Assembly: GCA_030039575.1 (NCBI GenBank)
Contig: JASHVH010000108.1
Location: 1 to 9,463 of the forward strand
Direction of reading: 5' to 3'
DNA: 9,463 nucleotides
Source: Acidimicrobiales bacterium
GTDB taxonomy: Bacteria; Actinomycetota; Acidimicrobiia; Acidimicrobiales; Palsa-688
In this document: piece by piece, positions 1 to 5,999 of the stretch
Position numbering within the stretch: position 1 is the stretch's first letter
Layout of the letters: the number at the start of each line of letters is the position of its first letter
Program-made: the position numbers and the translations under genes
The notes under the pieces: generated by a model
Told to the model about the DNA's origin: nothing
Database searches by the model: none
The model's input: only the letters and a program-made list of their open reading frames with translations

Positions 1-440
1 GGCTCTCTTCTGTCGACGACGTCCTGGCTCTGGTGCGGGCCAGAGGGGGCCGGGCCACCATCTCGCGGCGCATCATTCTGCAGACCCTCTTCGAAGCCGG
101 TCGGCACCTGACCGCCGAAGAGCTCGCCGAGGCGGTCCAGTCCCGTGCCCCCGACATCCATATCTCGACCGTCTACCGCAACTTGGACGACATGCAGAGG
201 CTCGGGGTAGTCGTGCACTCCCACCTCGGGCACGGCCCGGCCACCTACCAGCTCGCTTCGGTGGCTCATGCCCATTTCCTGTGCGAGGTCTGCGACGCTA
301 CCATCGACGCCCCAGACGACCTGTTCAAGGGGTTATCCAAGACGGTCATGACCCGTCTCGGGTTCTCGATCGACCCCGTCCACTTCGCCATCCTGGGCCT
401 TTGCTCTGCCTGCCAGGCGGCCGCTAAGGCCTCTGGGTGA
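1..440 (+). CDS. Fur-family metal-dependent transcriptional regulator (5' end outside window)
   Basis: A Fur/Zur/PerR-type repressor that would bind DNA as a metal-loaded dimer. The frame is open from base 3, and residues before the GTG at 33 (SSVDDVLALV) already look like the family's first helix, so the true start is probably left of the window. Numbering from that GTG: winged helix with recognition helix STVYRNLDDM (45-54), then the dimerisation domain with HAHFLCEVC (79-87). Two CxxC pairs (C84/C87, C124/C127) form the usual structural zinc site. H43, H79, H81, D92 and H117 are candidates for the regulatory metal site. Which metal or peroxide it senses cannot be told from this; a superoxide dismutase gene lies 2.3 kb away, which makes iron, manganese or peroxide sensing plausible but unproven. 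Its last 17 bases overlap the end of the convergent gene at 424-711. The family call is secure, the subfamily is not. Confidence 0.93.
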   Translation, partial: LSSVDDVLALVRARGGRATISRRIILQTLFEAGRHLTAEELAEAVQSRAPDIHISTVYRNLDDMQRLGVVVHSHLGHGPATYQLASVAHAHFLCEVCDATIDAPDDLFKGLSKTVMTRLGFSIDPVHFAILGLCSACQAAAKASG

Positions 441-711
441 CCTCGGTCAAGTAGACGAGAGCGGCGTACTCGCCCTGGTCGACGGCCAACTGGTAGAAGT
501 GCCGGGTCTCGTCGGGCCCTAGTCGGGCGAGCATCGGGAGAAATAGTTGCGCAAAGCCTGCGGCGCGCTCGGAGGGCGACAGGGAAGCGTCAATGAGGAC
601 GGCGAGGGCCTGTAGCTCGGGCGATCCTGGGCCGTCCTCAGCCGCCTCGGCTGGACCGGCGCCGTCGACCCTCCGTGCTACTTCGGCATCGAGGTCGAAC
701 TCGTCGCTCAT
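424..711 (-). CDS. Small acidic hypothetical protein, 95 aa
   Basis: I do not recognise this protein. The N-terminal third is acidic and Ala/Gly/Pro-rich. The rest (about residues 32-95) looks helical and soluble, with segments such as PELQALAVLIDASLSP and DETRHFYQLAVDQGEYAAL. There is no signal peptide, membrane segment or cysteine motif. The ATG at 711 overlaps the stop of the upstream - strand frame as ATGA, and an AGGG sits four bases before it, so both translational coupling and an independent ribosome site support the start. It converges on the Fur-family gene with a 17-bp tail overlap, so the two genes are not co-transcribed. Probably a real gene of unknown function. Confidence 0.6.
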   Translation of the reverse strand: MSDEFDLDAEVARRVDGAGPAEAAEDGPGSPELQALAVLIDASLSPSERAAGFAQLFLPMLARLGPDETRHFYQLAVDQGEYAALVYLTEVTQRP

Positions 712-995
712 CTAACCCTGACGGTCCGCCGCTCTGAGGGAGTTCGACCGACGCGATGGCTTGGCGACGCCCAGCTGCTCTCGGCCACATCGCTCCAGGT
801 AAAGAGCTGCCAAAGCGCCATCAGGTAGAACGCCCAGGCCTTTTCTGGCCCCCCAAAGTCGTCGAAGTCGTCTTTCGCTGGCATCTCGGCCAGCCGGTCG
901 AACGTCGGTTCAGCCCGTGGACTATTCGCGGCCTGGTGGCCGTCGTGTGCCTCACCCACGTAGCCTGGCCCTACTGGGGCGTAGGTCGTAACCAA
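708..995 (-). CDS. Hypothetical protein, up to 95 aa, coupled to the next gene
   Basis: No recognised family. The frame is open from base 1016, and the only usual start before residue 38 is a TTG at 995. An ATG at 884 would give a 58-residue protein beginning MPAKDDFDDFGGPEKAWAF, which may be the true form; neither start has a clear ribosome site. The centre contains an aromatic stretch (AFYLMALWQLFTW, about residues 55-67) that could be an amphipathic helix or a short membrane-associated segment. The C-terminus is Arg-rich. The main argument for coding is the ATGA overlap with the downstream gene at 711, a common arrangement in two-gene units. The opposite strand also has an open frame here, so the call is tentative. 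Confidence 0.38.
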   Translation of the reverse strand: MVTTYAPVGPGYVGEAHDGHQAANSPRAEPTFDRLAEMPAKDDFDDFGGPEKAWAFYLMALWQLFTWSDVAESSWASPSHRVGRTPSERRTVRVR

Positions 996-1011
996 GGTTT
1001 GGCGGCAGGTA

Positions 1012-1025
1012 ATCGGTCATCGGTC
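1012..1025 (+). repeat. Tandem 7-bp direct repeat (ATCGGTC x2)
   Basis: Two perfect back-to-back copies of ATCGGTC lie 17 bases upstream of the TTG start of the - strand hypothetical gene ending at 708. It could be part of an operator or may be chance; at 14 bases the signal is weak. Confidence 0.3.
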
Positions 1026-1098
1026 ACCTCGTCTACGCTCAAATTTTAGGGTGGGCAGTACTGCGTTCAGCTCGCAAATATGATCTGGACGCAGCATA

Positions 1099-1130
1099 TA
1101 GCCTAACGACCTTTGATTGCCAATAGGCTA
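1099..1130. promoter_or_regulatory. 7-bp perfect inverted repeat (TAGCCTA/TAGGCTA) in the gap between hypothetical genes
   Basis: TAGCCTA at 1099-1105 and TAGGCTA at 1124-1130 are exact reverse complements separated by 18 bases. The element lies in the 996-1270 stretch, where I see no convincing gene, upstream of the - strand pair at 424-995 and downstream of the 136-aa gene. There is no T-run on either side, so it does not look like an intrinsic terminator. Just before it, 1085-1093 reads CTGGACGCA, the same nine bases that begin the repeat at 1763. A smaller odd palindrome, AGCAA-T-TTGCT, is at 1140-1150. A regulator binding site is possible but unproven. Confidence 0.35.
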
Positions 1131-1270
1131 CGGTTGGGCAGCAATTTGCTCGCGCCTTGGGCGCTCTGTGCTCAAAGGTTCGTGTCGACCTGGGCACACC
1201 GAGCGGTCCCGGGGAGCGCGAAAGTCCTGGCATGGGCTGAGGAAATTGGACCGGCCGAGGGGATGCATGA

Positions 1271-1681
1271 CTAATGCGTCTGGTCTCGGGCCGGCCACCG
1301 GAACAACGTGGCGCCCGGCAAGTACACCGTGATGCGCTCGCGCTGGTTTGCCCGGGAGAGCAGTTCCATTTCGAAGGCCACAGTCCTCGACTTCGGCTCG
1401 GCCGAGGAGCGGTAATGCCCGGATACCCAACCGTCGCAGGTAAGCGCTTCGACCAGCGCTCCATCGTGGACGAAACGCCCCTGGAGCAAGTGGCGGCGGC
1501 CTAAATCATCGACGAGTTCTAACGGCGCGCCACTATCCCGCCCCGCCATCGCCTGATAGCTATGACGAAGTCTGCCGAAGCCATCCAAAAGTTCGCCCGG
1601 ACAGGCTGAACCTATTGCCTGACGATCGGTCCCAGCTAGGCGGCTCAACGACTGCTCAGGGCCGCGGCGCGCAGAGCTCAT
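1271..1681 (-). CDS. Orphan hypothetical protein, 136 aa
   Basis: I cannot assign a family. The ATG at 1681 is preceded by AGGAGG ending ten bases upstream, one of the best ribosome binding sites in the window, which argues strongly that the frame is translated. Residues 1-50 are polar and probably helical. Residues 52-130 alternate charged and hydrophobic positions (PLELVDDLGRRHLLQGRFV, TVAFEMELLSRA, ERITVYLPGATLFRWP), suggesting a small mostly beta domain. There is no signal peptide or transmembrane segment; cysteines are at about residues 27 and 82. Codon choice is more mixed than in lysA-hom-thrC (TTA, ATA, AGA and CTA occur), which fits a recently acquired or lineage-specific gene. It is flanked by non-coding DNA on both sides, and two copies of a 12-bp motif lie 84-128 bases upstream of its start. 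Confidence 0.62.
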   Translation of the reverse strand: MSSARRGPEQSLSRLAGTDRQAIGSACPGELLDGFGRLRHSYQAMAGRDSGAPLELVDDLGRRHLLQGRFVHDGALVEALTCDGWVSGHYRSSAEPKSRTVAFEMELLSRANQRERITVYLPGATLFRWPARDQTH

Positions 1682-1746
1682 ACAACCTACTCCTCCTACT
1701 GATGATGAACAGCTGAAGCCACGCTCGGCACGCCTTACTCCACACC

Positions 1747-1785
1747 TTGACAGAAATAGGAGCTGGACGCAATAAGATCTGTCAA
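1747..1785. promoter_or_regulatory. Inverted repeat TTGACAG/CTGTCAA around a motif copy, upstream of the 136-aa gene
   Basis: TTGACAG (1747-1753) and CTGTCAA (1779-1785) are exact reverse complements with a 25-base spacer that contains one copy of GRRCGYAATAAG. Each arm also reads as a perfect -35 hexamer (TTGACA), one per strand, but neither strand has a good -10 at 16-19 bases, so I do not call a promoter. On the - strand the arm at 1785-1780 points toward the 136-aa gene, whose start is about 100 bases downstream. An operator or a symmetric binding site is the more likely reading. Confidence 0.35.
1765..1776 (+). repeat. Motif GRRCGYAATAAG, copy 1
   Basis: Reads GGACGCAATAAG, preceded by CT as in copy 2. 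It lies inside the TTGACAG/CTGTCAA inverted repeat, upstream of the 136-aa gene and downstream of the first methyltransferase gene. Confidence 0.45.
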
Positions 1786-1797
1786 TAAATACGACCT

Positions 1798-1809
1798 GGA
1801 CGTAATAAG
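1798..1809 (+). repeat. Motif GRRCGYAATAAG, copy 2
   Basis: Reads GGACGTAATAAG, one base different from copy 1 and also preceded by CT. It starts 33 bases after copy 1, about three helical turns, so both would lie on the same DNA face. Confidence 0.45.
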
Positions 1810-1852
1810 TTGGGCCAAGGTTCTGCGCCCCGCCGGCCTGGGCCTATGTCGC

Positions 1853-1864
1853 CTTATTGCGCCC
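1853..1864 (-). repeat. Motif GRRCGYAATAAG, copy 3 (inverted)
   Basis: The - strand reads GGGCGCAATAAG. It lies six bases beyond the stop codon of the methyltransferase gene at 1870-2607 and is inverted relative to copies 1 and 2. Confidence 0.4.
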
Positions 1865-1869
1865 GACGA

Positions 1870-2607
1870 CTACTGGGCGATGACGGCGTAGCGGGGTGAC
1901 ACCCCGAGCAGCCGGTCCAACCCCGAGGGAAGGCCTCGCCGGGTGGCCCATTCGACGTCCCACAGCCGTTCGAGCCGGGCCGGGCCCCAGGAGGTGGACT
2001 GCACCAGGGACACGAGGGCCTCGGGTGTGGACCTGCCCGCCAGCGGCAGCTGCGCCCTGAGCTCGGCGCTGTACTCGGCATGATGGTCGGGTTGCTCTTT
2101 GCGAATACGTCGTAGGGCACCGTGGCCGGCTCGTCGCAACCGTTCGCCAGTGCCGCCCGCTGCCCCCCACAGGCTTTCCAACAGCACCAGCCGCTCGGCC
2201 GCGTAATGCCAAGCTTCAAGGGCGCGCCCGGGGTCGGGGAGCGTCCACAGGAGATGGCGCTCCACCACCGCCTCGAACCCCTGCACCGAGGGCTCAGTGG
2301 CGTCACCCTGCACGGTCTCTACCTCGAGGCCCTCGTCCCTGGCCTTGTCGGCCAATCTCGCGAGCATCCCGGCGGACAGGTCGAAGGCCGTGATCTGGTA
2401 GCCCTGGCGGGCCAATTGGATCGCCAAGAAGCCAGTGCCGGCCCCCACGTCCAGCACCCGGGCGGGCGGCGGCGGGAGCAGCCGGCGCAGCGTTGCCCCC
2501 CAGGCGGCTAGTTCGACCGTGCTGGTGGGGTTATGACTGGGTGACCGGTCATAGGTGGCCGCGTCTATGTCCCAAAAAGAACGGACTTGGTCACTGATTA
2601 CCGACAT
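1870..2607 (-). CDS. Class I SAM-dependent methyltransferase, 245 aa
   Basis: Predicted cytosolic methyltransferase of the small-molecule (type 11/UbiE-like) group. Motif I is VLDVGAGTG at residues 51-59, binding S-adenosylmethionine. The acidic residue that holds the ribose hydroxyls is D76 in AFDLSAGML. GDATEP (about 101-106) is the motif II/adenine-contact region, and LLWTLPDPGRALEAW (about 119-133) is the motif with the post-strand loop. The N-terminus (VRSFWDIDAATYDRSPSHN) matches the substrate-side helix common in this group. The substrate cannot be inferred. The ATG at 2607 has AAGGGAG four bases upstream. It is transcribed divergently from the superoxide dismutase gene across 109 bp. 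Frames overlapping it on both strands have no recognisable domains and are taken as shadows. Confidence 0.88.
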   Translation of the reverse strand: MSVISDQVRSFWDIDAATYDRSPSHNPTSTVELAAWGATLRRLLPPPPARVLDVGAGTGFLAIQLARQGYQITAFDLSAGMLARLADKARDEGLEVETVQGDATEPSVQGFEAVVERHLLWTLPDPGRALEAWHYAAERLVLLESLWGAAGGTGERLRRAGHGALRRIRKEQPDHHAEYSAELRAQLPLAGRSTPEALVSLVQSTSWGPARLERLWDVEWATRRGLPSGLDRLLGVSPRYAVIAQ

Positions 2608-2660
2608 AAGGCTCCCTTCTACCGTAGCAGGCTGGCGAACTCAGCTCCCATTTGCTAACT

Positions 2661-2679
2661 GAGCGCAATAAGCTCGCTC
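2661..2679 (+). promoter_or_regulatory. Motif copy 4 and small inverted repeat in the methyltransferase/SOD divergent intergenic region
   Basis: Bases 2661-2672 read GAGCGCAATAAG, matching the motif seen three times at 1765-1864. The same bases begin an inverted repeat, GAGCG (2661-2665) with CGCTC (2675-2679). The element is 38-56 bases upstream of the SOD start codon and 54 bases upstream of the divergent methyltransferase start, a suitable place for a shared operator. I see no clear -35/-10 pair for either gene. Confidence 0.4.
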
Positions 2680-2716
2680 CCGAGACCGCCTCACGCCAAA
2701 CTCCAAGGAGATACAC

Positions 2717-3328
2717 GTGGCCGATTACGTCCTGCCGGACCTGCCCTACGACTACGCCGCCCTGGAACCTCATATCTCCGGGCAGATCATGGAACTGCAC
2801 CACGACCGCCACCACGCCGCCTATGTAGCGGGCGCCAATACCACCCTCGAGCGCCTGGCCGAGTCCCGGGACAAGGGCGATTTCGGGCCCATTGTGGGCC
2901 TCGAGAAAACGCTCGCCTTCAACGTGTCAGGGCACGTGCTGCACTCGATCTTTTGGACCAACCTGTCCGCGGACGGGGGCGACCGTCCCGACGGAGCGCT
3001 GGGGACCGCGCTCGACGAGCACTTCGGGTCCTTCGACGCCTTCAAGGCTCAGCTGACCCAGGCCGCCAATACCGTCCAAGGCTCAGGCTGGGGCGTGCTG
3101 GCGTGGGAGCCGCTCGGCAAACGTCTGGTAATCGAACAGGTCTACGACCATCAGGGCAACCTCGGCAATGGCTCGGTCCCCTTGCTGGTTTTCGATACCT
3201 GGGAACATGCCTACTACCTCCAGTACAAGAACGTCAGGGCCGACTTCGTGACTGCTCTCTGGAACCTCGTGAACTGGGCCGACGTGGCCCGTCGCTTCGA
3301 AGCGGCGCGCCAGCTAGGCGTCTTTTGA
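2717..3328 (+). CDS. sodA: Fe/Mn-type superoxide dismutase, 203 aa
   Basis: Dismutates superoxide to oxygen and hydrogen peroxide in the cytosol. The length and both family domains are complete. The N-terminal helical domain carries [12 protein letters not shown], and the alpha/beta domain carries [13 protein letters not shown]. The four metal ligands are all present: H28, H76 (in VLHSIFW), D160 and H164. G72 before H73 and Q146 in YDHQGN resemble Mn enzymes, but actinobacterial iron enzymes share the HQ pair, so the metal is undecided. There is no export signal. The GTG start is chosen because AAGGAG lies six bases upstream and the protein begins with the expected [16 protein letters not shown]. 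It sits between two - strand methyltransferase genes. A 13-bp odd palindrome, CTTTTG-A-CAAAAG (3322-3334), overlaps its stop codon but lacks a GC stem. The symbol indicates family only. Confidence 0.96.
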   Translation: MADYVLPDLPYDYAALEPHISGQIMELHHDRHHAAYVAGANTTLERLAESRDKGDFGPIVGLEKTLAFNVSGHVLHSIFWTNLSADGGDRPDGALGTALDEHFGSFDAFKAQLTQAANTVQGSGWGVLAWEPLGKRLVIEQVYDHQGNLGNGSVPLLVFDTWEHAYYLQYKNVRADFVTALWNLVNWADVARRFEAARQLGVF

Positions 3329-3402
3329 CAAAAGCCCTGCAGTGATTGGCGATCTGGCCACGTTGGCGGTGGCGATGCAGTTCGCGACCACAGTCGGAGC
3401 AC

Positions 3403-4047
3403 TCAGCCACAGTTACTCGACCTCACAGCGATGACGAGGTAGCGGTCAGCGCCGTCGTCGACCAACTCGGTGCCCCAGCCGCTACGACTGAGCGCGGCCC
3501 GGATCGCCGGCTCGGCTCGGATGTCGTCCACCTCCACGAGCCCTCCATGTCGCGCCGCCAAGGCCTCCCGGCCTATCGGGTGGAATAGCGCCAAGCGGCC
3601 GCCCGGGCACGTCAAGCGGGCCAGCTCGTCAAGCCCGGCGCGTGGGTTGGCCAGGTGTGGAAGCAACCCGGCCGCCAGTACGGCGTCAACCGACGCACCT
3701 CGGAACGGGAGGTGACTTACGTCGCCAAGGACGAGGGCGGCTTCCGAGTGCCGTCCTCTACGAACTGCCTCGGCCAACATCTCGGGTGTCACGTCGACGC
3801 CGATGACAGTCCCCGACAAGCCGACGGCTCGGCGCAGCAGCGGGAGGGCGCGGCCAGTACCGCATGCAGCATCGACGACGACGCCGCCTCGGGGCGGCCC
3901 GAGCTCCTCGACGGCTGCGGCAAAGGCGGGACCATCGTCGGGGAACCGCTCTTCCCAGCCGGTCGCACGAGGGGCGAAGAAGGCGCGGGTCGCAGCGAGG
4001 TCAGGGCGTACTGGCGGCTGCTCCGAGCCAGCTTCGCCACCCATCAC
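3403..4047 (-). CDS. Class I SAM-dependent methyltransferase, 214 aa
   Basis: A second small-molecule methyltransferase, not a duplicate of the one at 1870. Motif I is VVDAACGTG (about residues 57-65), followed by the ribose-binding acid D85 in VIGVDVTPEML. GDVSHLPF (about 107-114) contacts the adenine. LLPHLANPRAGLDELARLTCPGGRLALFHPIG matches the motif IV to post-motif strand seen in type 11 enzymes, with the usual CPGG turn. The substrate is unknown. The start may be the GTG at 4047 or the ATG immediately after it; neither has a clear ribosome site, so a leaderless or weakly translated message is possible. It is convergent with SOD (74-bp gap) and lies downstream of the tRNA-Arg gene on the same strand, 196 bp away. 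Confidence 0.87.
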   Translation of the reverse strand: MMGGEAGSEQPPVRPDLAATRAFFAPRATGWEERFPDDGPAFAAAVEELGPPRGGVVVDAACGTGRALPLLRRAVGLSGTVIGVDVTPEMLAEAVRRGRHSEAALVLGDVSHLPFRGASVDAVLAAGLLPHLANPRAGLDELARLTCPGGRLALFHPIGREALAARHGGLVEVDDIRAEPAIRAALSRSGWGTELVDDGADRYLVIAVRSSNCG

Positions 4048-4084
4048 GGCAAGTCACCAGCATCGCTTCGGTAATGACACAAAG

Positions 4085-4098
4085 GTTGGTGTACCAAC
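4085..4098. promoter_or_regulatory. 6-bp inverted repeat GTTGGT-gt-ACCAAC upstream of the second methyltransferase
   Basis: Perfect 6-bp arms separated by two bases, 38 bases upstream of the methyltransferase GTG at 4047. Its compact symmetry suits a dimeric repressor site better than a terminator; no T-run follows. The rest of 4099-4243, between here and the tRNA, shows only purine/pyrimidine-rich stretches and a small GGAGG/CCTCC hairpin at about 4203-4214. Confidence 0.3.
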
Positions 4099-4243
4099 TA
4101 CCACTCGAGCTCCACCTACCGTCAATGGTTCCTCCCACTCTCCTCCCACCCACAACGGTAAACAAGGGTCAGCGGAGGGCTCCAACGGACGGTAGGGGGA
4201 GGGAGGACCCTCCAAAGTTCCTGCTGGTAGAGGGTACAATCGC

Positions 4244-4318
4244 TGGTGCCCCCGACAGGATTCGAACCTGCGCACCCGGCTCCGGAGGCCGGTGCTCTAT
4301 CCCCTGAGCTACGGGGGC
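4244..4318 (-). tRNA. tRNA-Arg (anticodon CCG), CCA encoded
   Basis: The - strand folds into a complete cloverleaf: acceptor stem GCCCCCG/CGGGGGC, D arm GCTC/GAGC with loop AGGGGATA, anticodon stem CCGGC/GCCGG with loop CTCCGGA (anticodon CCG), T arm GCAGG/CCTGT with loop TTCGAAT, discriminator A, then encoded CCA (4246-4244). The anticodon reads CGG arginine codons, which are frequent in this GC-rich DNA. The 5' end is divergent from lysA, 50 bp before its start. A possible -10 (TATGCT, 4334-4329 on the - strand) lies just upstream with no convincing -35. Confidence 0.97.
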
Positions 4319-4368
4319 GGGCCAACTCAGCATACGCTGGCGCCACCGCCCTCCCACCATACGTGCAC

Positions 4369-5733
4369 ATGATCCCTGACCCTCTCGCCACCCCGCTCGA
4401 CAGCCCGGAGCCACCCCCGTCCAAAGGCGGCCGCGACCCGAGGGCCCAGGGCCCGCTGCCCGCTTACCTTCTGCCCGACACCGCAGAGGTCGGCCCCGCA
4501 GGTCGCCTGCGCGTCGGGGGTGTTGACGTCCTCGACCTCGTGAGCGAGGTGGGCACGCCCGTGTTCGTGTACGACGAGGAGCACTTGCGCCGGCGTTGCC
4601 GTGAAGCGCGCCAGGCTTTCGGGCCGCGAGTGGCTTATGCCTCGAAGGCTTTCCTCTGCAGAGCGATGGCGGCGTTGGCCCACGAGGAAGGTTGCTGTAT
4701 CGACGTGTCTACGGGCGGCGAACTGGCGGTGGCGCTGGCCGGGGGCGTGCCGGCCGGCCGGTTGGTGATGCACGGCAACAACAAGTCCGAGGTGGAGCTG
4801 GCGTCGGCGCTGTCTGGCGGTGTGGGGAGGATCGTTGTCGATTCGTTCGATGAGATCGACCGGCTGGCCCGGCTGTCGGGACGGGGTGAGGCCGCCGAAC
4901 CGCTTCCCAGCGTGCTCGTCCGCGTCACCCCGGGGATCGAGGCCCACACTCACGAGTACGTGATGACCGGGCAGGACGACTCGAAGTTCGGTTTCGGCCT
5001 CGCCTCTGGAGCCGCGGCTGAAGCAGTCCGCCGCCTACGGCACCCGACCAGCGGGGTACGCCTGGTGGGCGTGCACGCGCACATCGGGTCACAGATCTTC
5101 GCCCTGGAGAGCTTTGAGCGGGCTCTGGCGCTCCTCGTTCCTTTTTTCTCCGAGTTGGACCTCGAGGAGCTCTGCATCGGCGGCGGCCTCGGCGTCCCTT
5201 ATGTAAGCGGCGAAGCGGCGCCATCAATTACGGAGTGGGCCGAGGGCCTACACAAATCGGCTCAGGCCGCCGGTCTGCCGGCCGGCGTCCTCCTTTCGGC
5301 CGAGCCGGGCCGAGCAATCGTCGCAACGGCCGCCCTCACGTGCTATACGGTCGGCACCATCAAAACCCTGCCCGGCCAGCGTACTTACGTGAGCGTCGAT
5401 GGCGGTATGAGCGATAACCCGCGTCCCGTACTGTACGGTTCGGGTTACGAGGCCTTCCTCCCGCGGGAGGTCACCGCCCACCGGCCGTTCGCCGCCACCG
5501 TCGTGGGCAAGCATTGCGAATCGGGTGATGTGATCGTCCGTGACGCCCGCTTGCCCGACGACCTCGCCGTCGGCGACATCCTGGCCACCCCGGTAACGGG
5601 CGCCTACGGCCATTCGATGGCGTCGAGTTACAACAAGGTCCCGCGCCCACCGGTGGTGTTCGTGAGGGACGGTGGCTGGCGGGTCGTCGTCCGCCGCGAG
5701 ACGTACGAGGACCTACTGGCTTTCGACGTCTAG
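4369..5733 (+). CDS. lysA: Diaminopimelate decarboxylase
   Basis: PLP enzyme that decarboxylates meso-diaminopimelate to L-lysine, the last lysine step, in the cytosol. It is a fold type III (alanine racemase-like) barrel. K93 in YASKAF is the Schiff-base lysine. HIGSQ (238-242), GGGLG (271-275) and EPGR (312-315) bind the cofactor. C383-E384 in CESGD and Y413 in GAYGHSM are the conserved C-terminal active-site residues supplied across the dimer. The 454-residue length from this ATG is normal. The open frame runs back to 4246, but that part is antisense to the tRNA-Arg, so it is not coding. GTG at 4363 is an alternative start. No clear ribosome site precedes either, so leaderless translation is possible. 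It heads the lysA-hom-thrC group but is separated from hom by 358 bp. Confidence 0.96.
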   Translation: MIPDPLATPLDSPEPPPSKGGRDPRAQGPLPAYLLPDTAEVGPAGRLRVGGVDVLDLVSEVGTPVFVYDEEHLRRRCREARQAFGPRVAYASKAFLCRAMAALAHEEGCCIDVSTGGELAVALAGGVPAGRLVMHGNNKSEVELASALSGGVGRIVVDSFDEIDRLARLSGRGEAAEPLPSVLVRVTPGIEAHTHEYVMTGQDDSKFGFGLASGAAAEAVRRLRHPTSGVRLVGVHAHIGSQIFALESFERALALLVPFFSELDLEELCIGGGLGVPYVSGEAAPSITEWAEGLHKSAQAAGLPAGVLLSAEPGRAIVATAALTCYTVGTIKTLPGQRTYVSVDGGMSDNPRPVLYGSGYEAFLPREVTAHRPFAATVVGKHCESGDVIVRDARLPDDLAVGDILATPVTGAYGHSMASSYNKVPRPPVVFVRDGGWRVVVRRETYEDLLAFDV

Positions 5734-5802
5734 GCCGTCAGGCTCGCTCAGTTGGCGACGGGGCGGGGAAAAGTCCTGGTCACCCTGGCCTTCGAACGCT
5801 AA

Positions 5803-5822
5803 GCAAGTAGGCACTTTTGTTC
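5803..5822 (+). repeat. lysA-hom intergenic repeat, copy 1
   Basis: Reads GCAAGTAGGCACTTTT followed by GTTC. It matches copy 3 at 17 of 20 positions and begins 137 bases before it. Confidence 0.5.
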
Positions 5823-5843
5823 CGGGGTTGCGGCCCGGGCTGC

Positions 5844-5863
5844 CGCGGTGGGGGTTTTTAGCC
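5844..5863 (+). repeat. lysA-hom intergenic repeat, degraded copy 2
   Basis: Reads CGCGGTGGGGGTTTTT followed by AGCC. It shares the GGTGGG, T-run and final CC pattern with the other copies but not the first bases; it may be a decayed copy or chance. Confidence 0.25.
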
Positions 5864-5878
5864 GGGAAACAGCTAAAA
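5856..5878. other. Hairpin TTTTAGC / GCTAAAA
   Basis: Exact 7-bp arms (5856-5862 and 5872-5878) with a nine-base loop. The stem is AT-rich, so it is weak alone, but it sits between the two clear repeat copies. Confidence 0.35.
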
Positions 5879-5906
5879 GTTGGGACCGGCTCAAGGGCGA
5901 CCGTGG

Positions 5907-5955
5907 AAAAATGCGCCCGGCCGCCCTCCGGCATGGGGAGCAAGTGGGCATTTTT
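5907..5955 (+). terminator. Possible terminator-like hairpin ending in TTTTT
   Basis: AAAAATGCgCCC (5907-5918) pairs with GGGCATTTTT (5946-5955), one bulged G, with a 27-base loop that can itself fold. The A-tract/T-tract ends give a bidirectional terminator look. The downstream arm is part of repeat copy 3. It lies 174 bases after the lysA stop, which is far for a terminator, and the GC core is short. Confidence 0.3.
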
Positions 5956-5959
5956 GTCC
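5940..5959 (+). repeat. lysA-hom intergenic repeat, copy 3
   Basis: Reads GCAAGTGGGCATTTTT followed by GTCC, the best conserved copy. Its core is also the 3' arm of the hairpin at 5907-5955. Confidence 0.5.
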
Positions 5960-5999
5960 TGGACGCCGCCGGGACTGACCACCGTGACGGCGCGCTTGT

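Noticed and set aside
756..1049. + strand 97-residue open frame opposite the coupled hypothetical pair
   Set aside because: There is no ribosome site or family resemblance. The - strand frame has ATGA coupling, which is better evidence.
1039..1464. Several open frames between 1039 and 1504 on both strands
   Set aside because: They are Arg/Pro/Gly-rich with no start signal and overlap the better supported 136-aa gene.
1747..1785. Promoters from the two TTGACA hexamers (one per strand)
   Set aside because: Neither strand offers a TANNNT element at 16-19 bases spacing, so I kept only the inverted repeat.
1844..2511. Alternative open frames across the first methyltransferase gene
   Set aside because: They run in other frames of a gene with clear SAM-binding motifs and show no domain of their own.
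3322..3334. Odd palindrome CTTTTG-A-CAAAAG at the SOD stop as a terminator
   Set aside because: The stem is only AT-rich with a one-base centre and no T-run beyond it; it would not be stable as a terminator.
4246..4368. Upstream extension of the lysA reading frame (begins MPPTGFEPAHP)
   Set aside because: It is the antisense translation of the tRNA-Arg gene, a well-known false N-terminus. The lysA start was placed at 4369.
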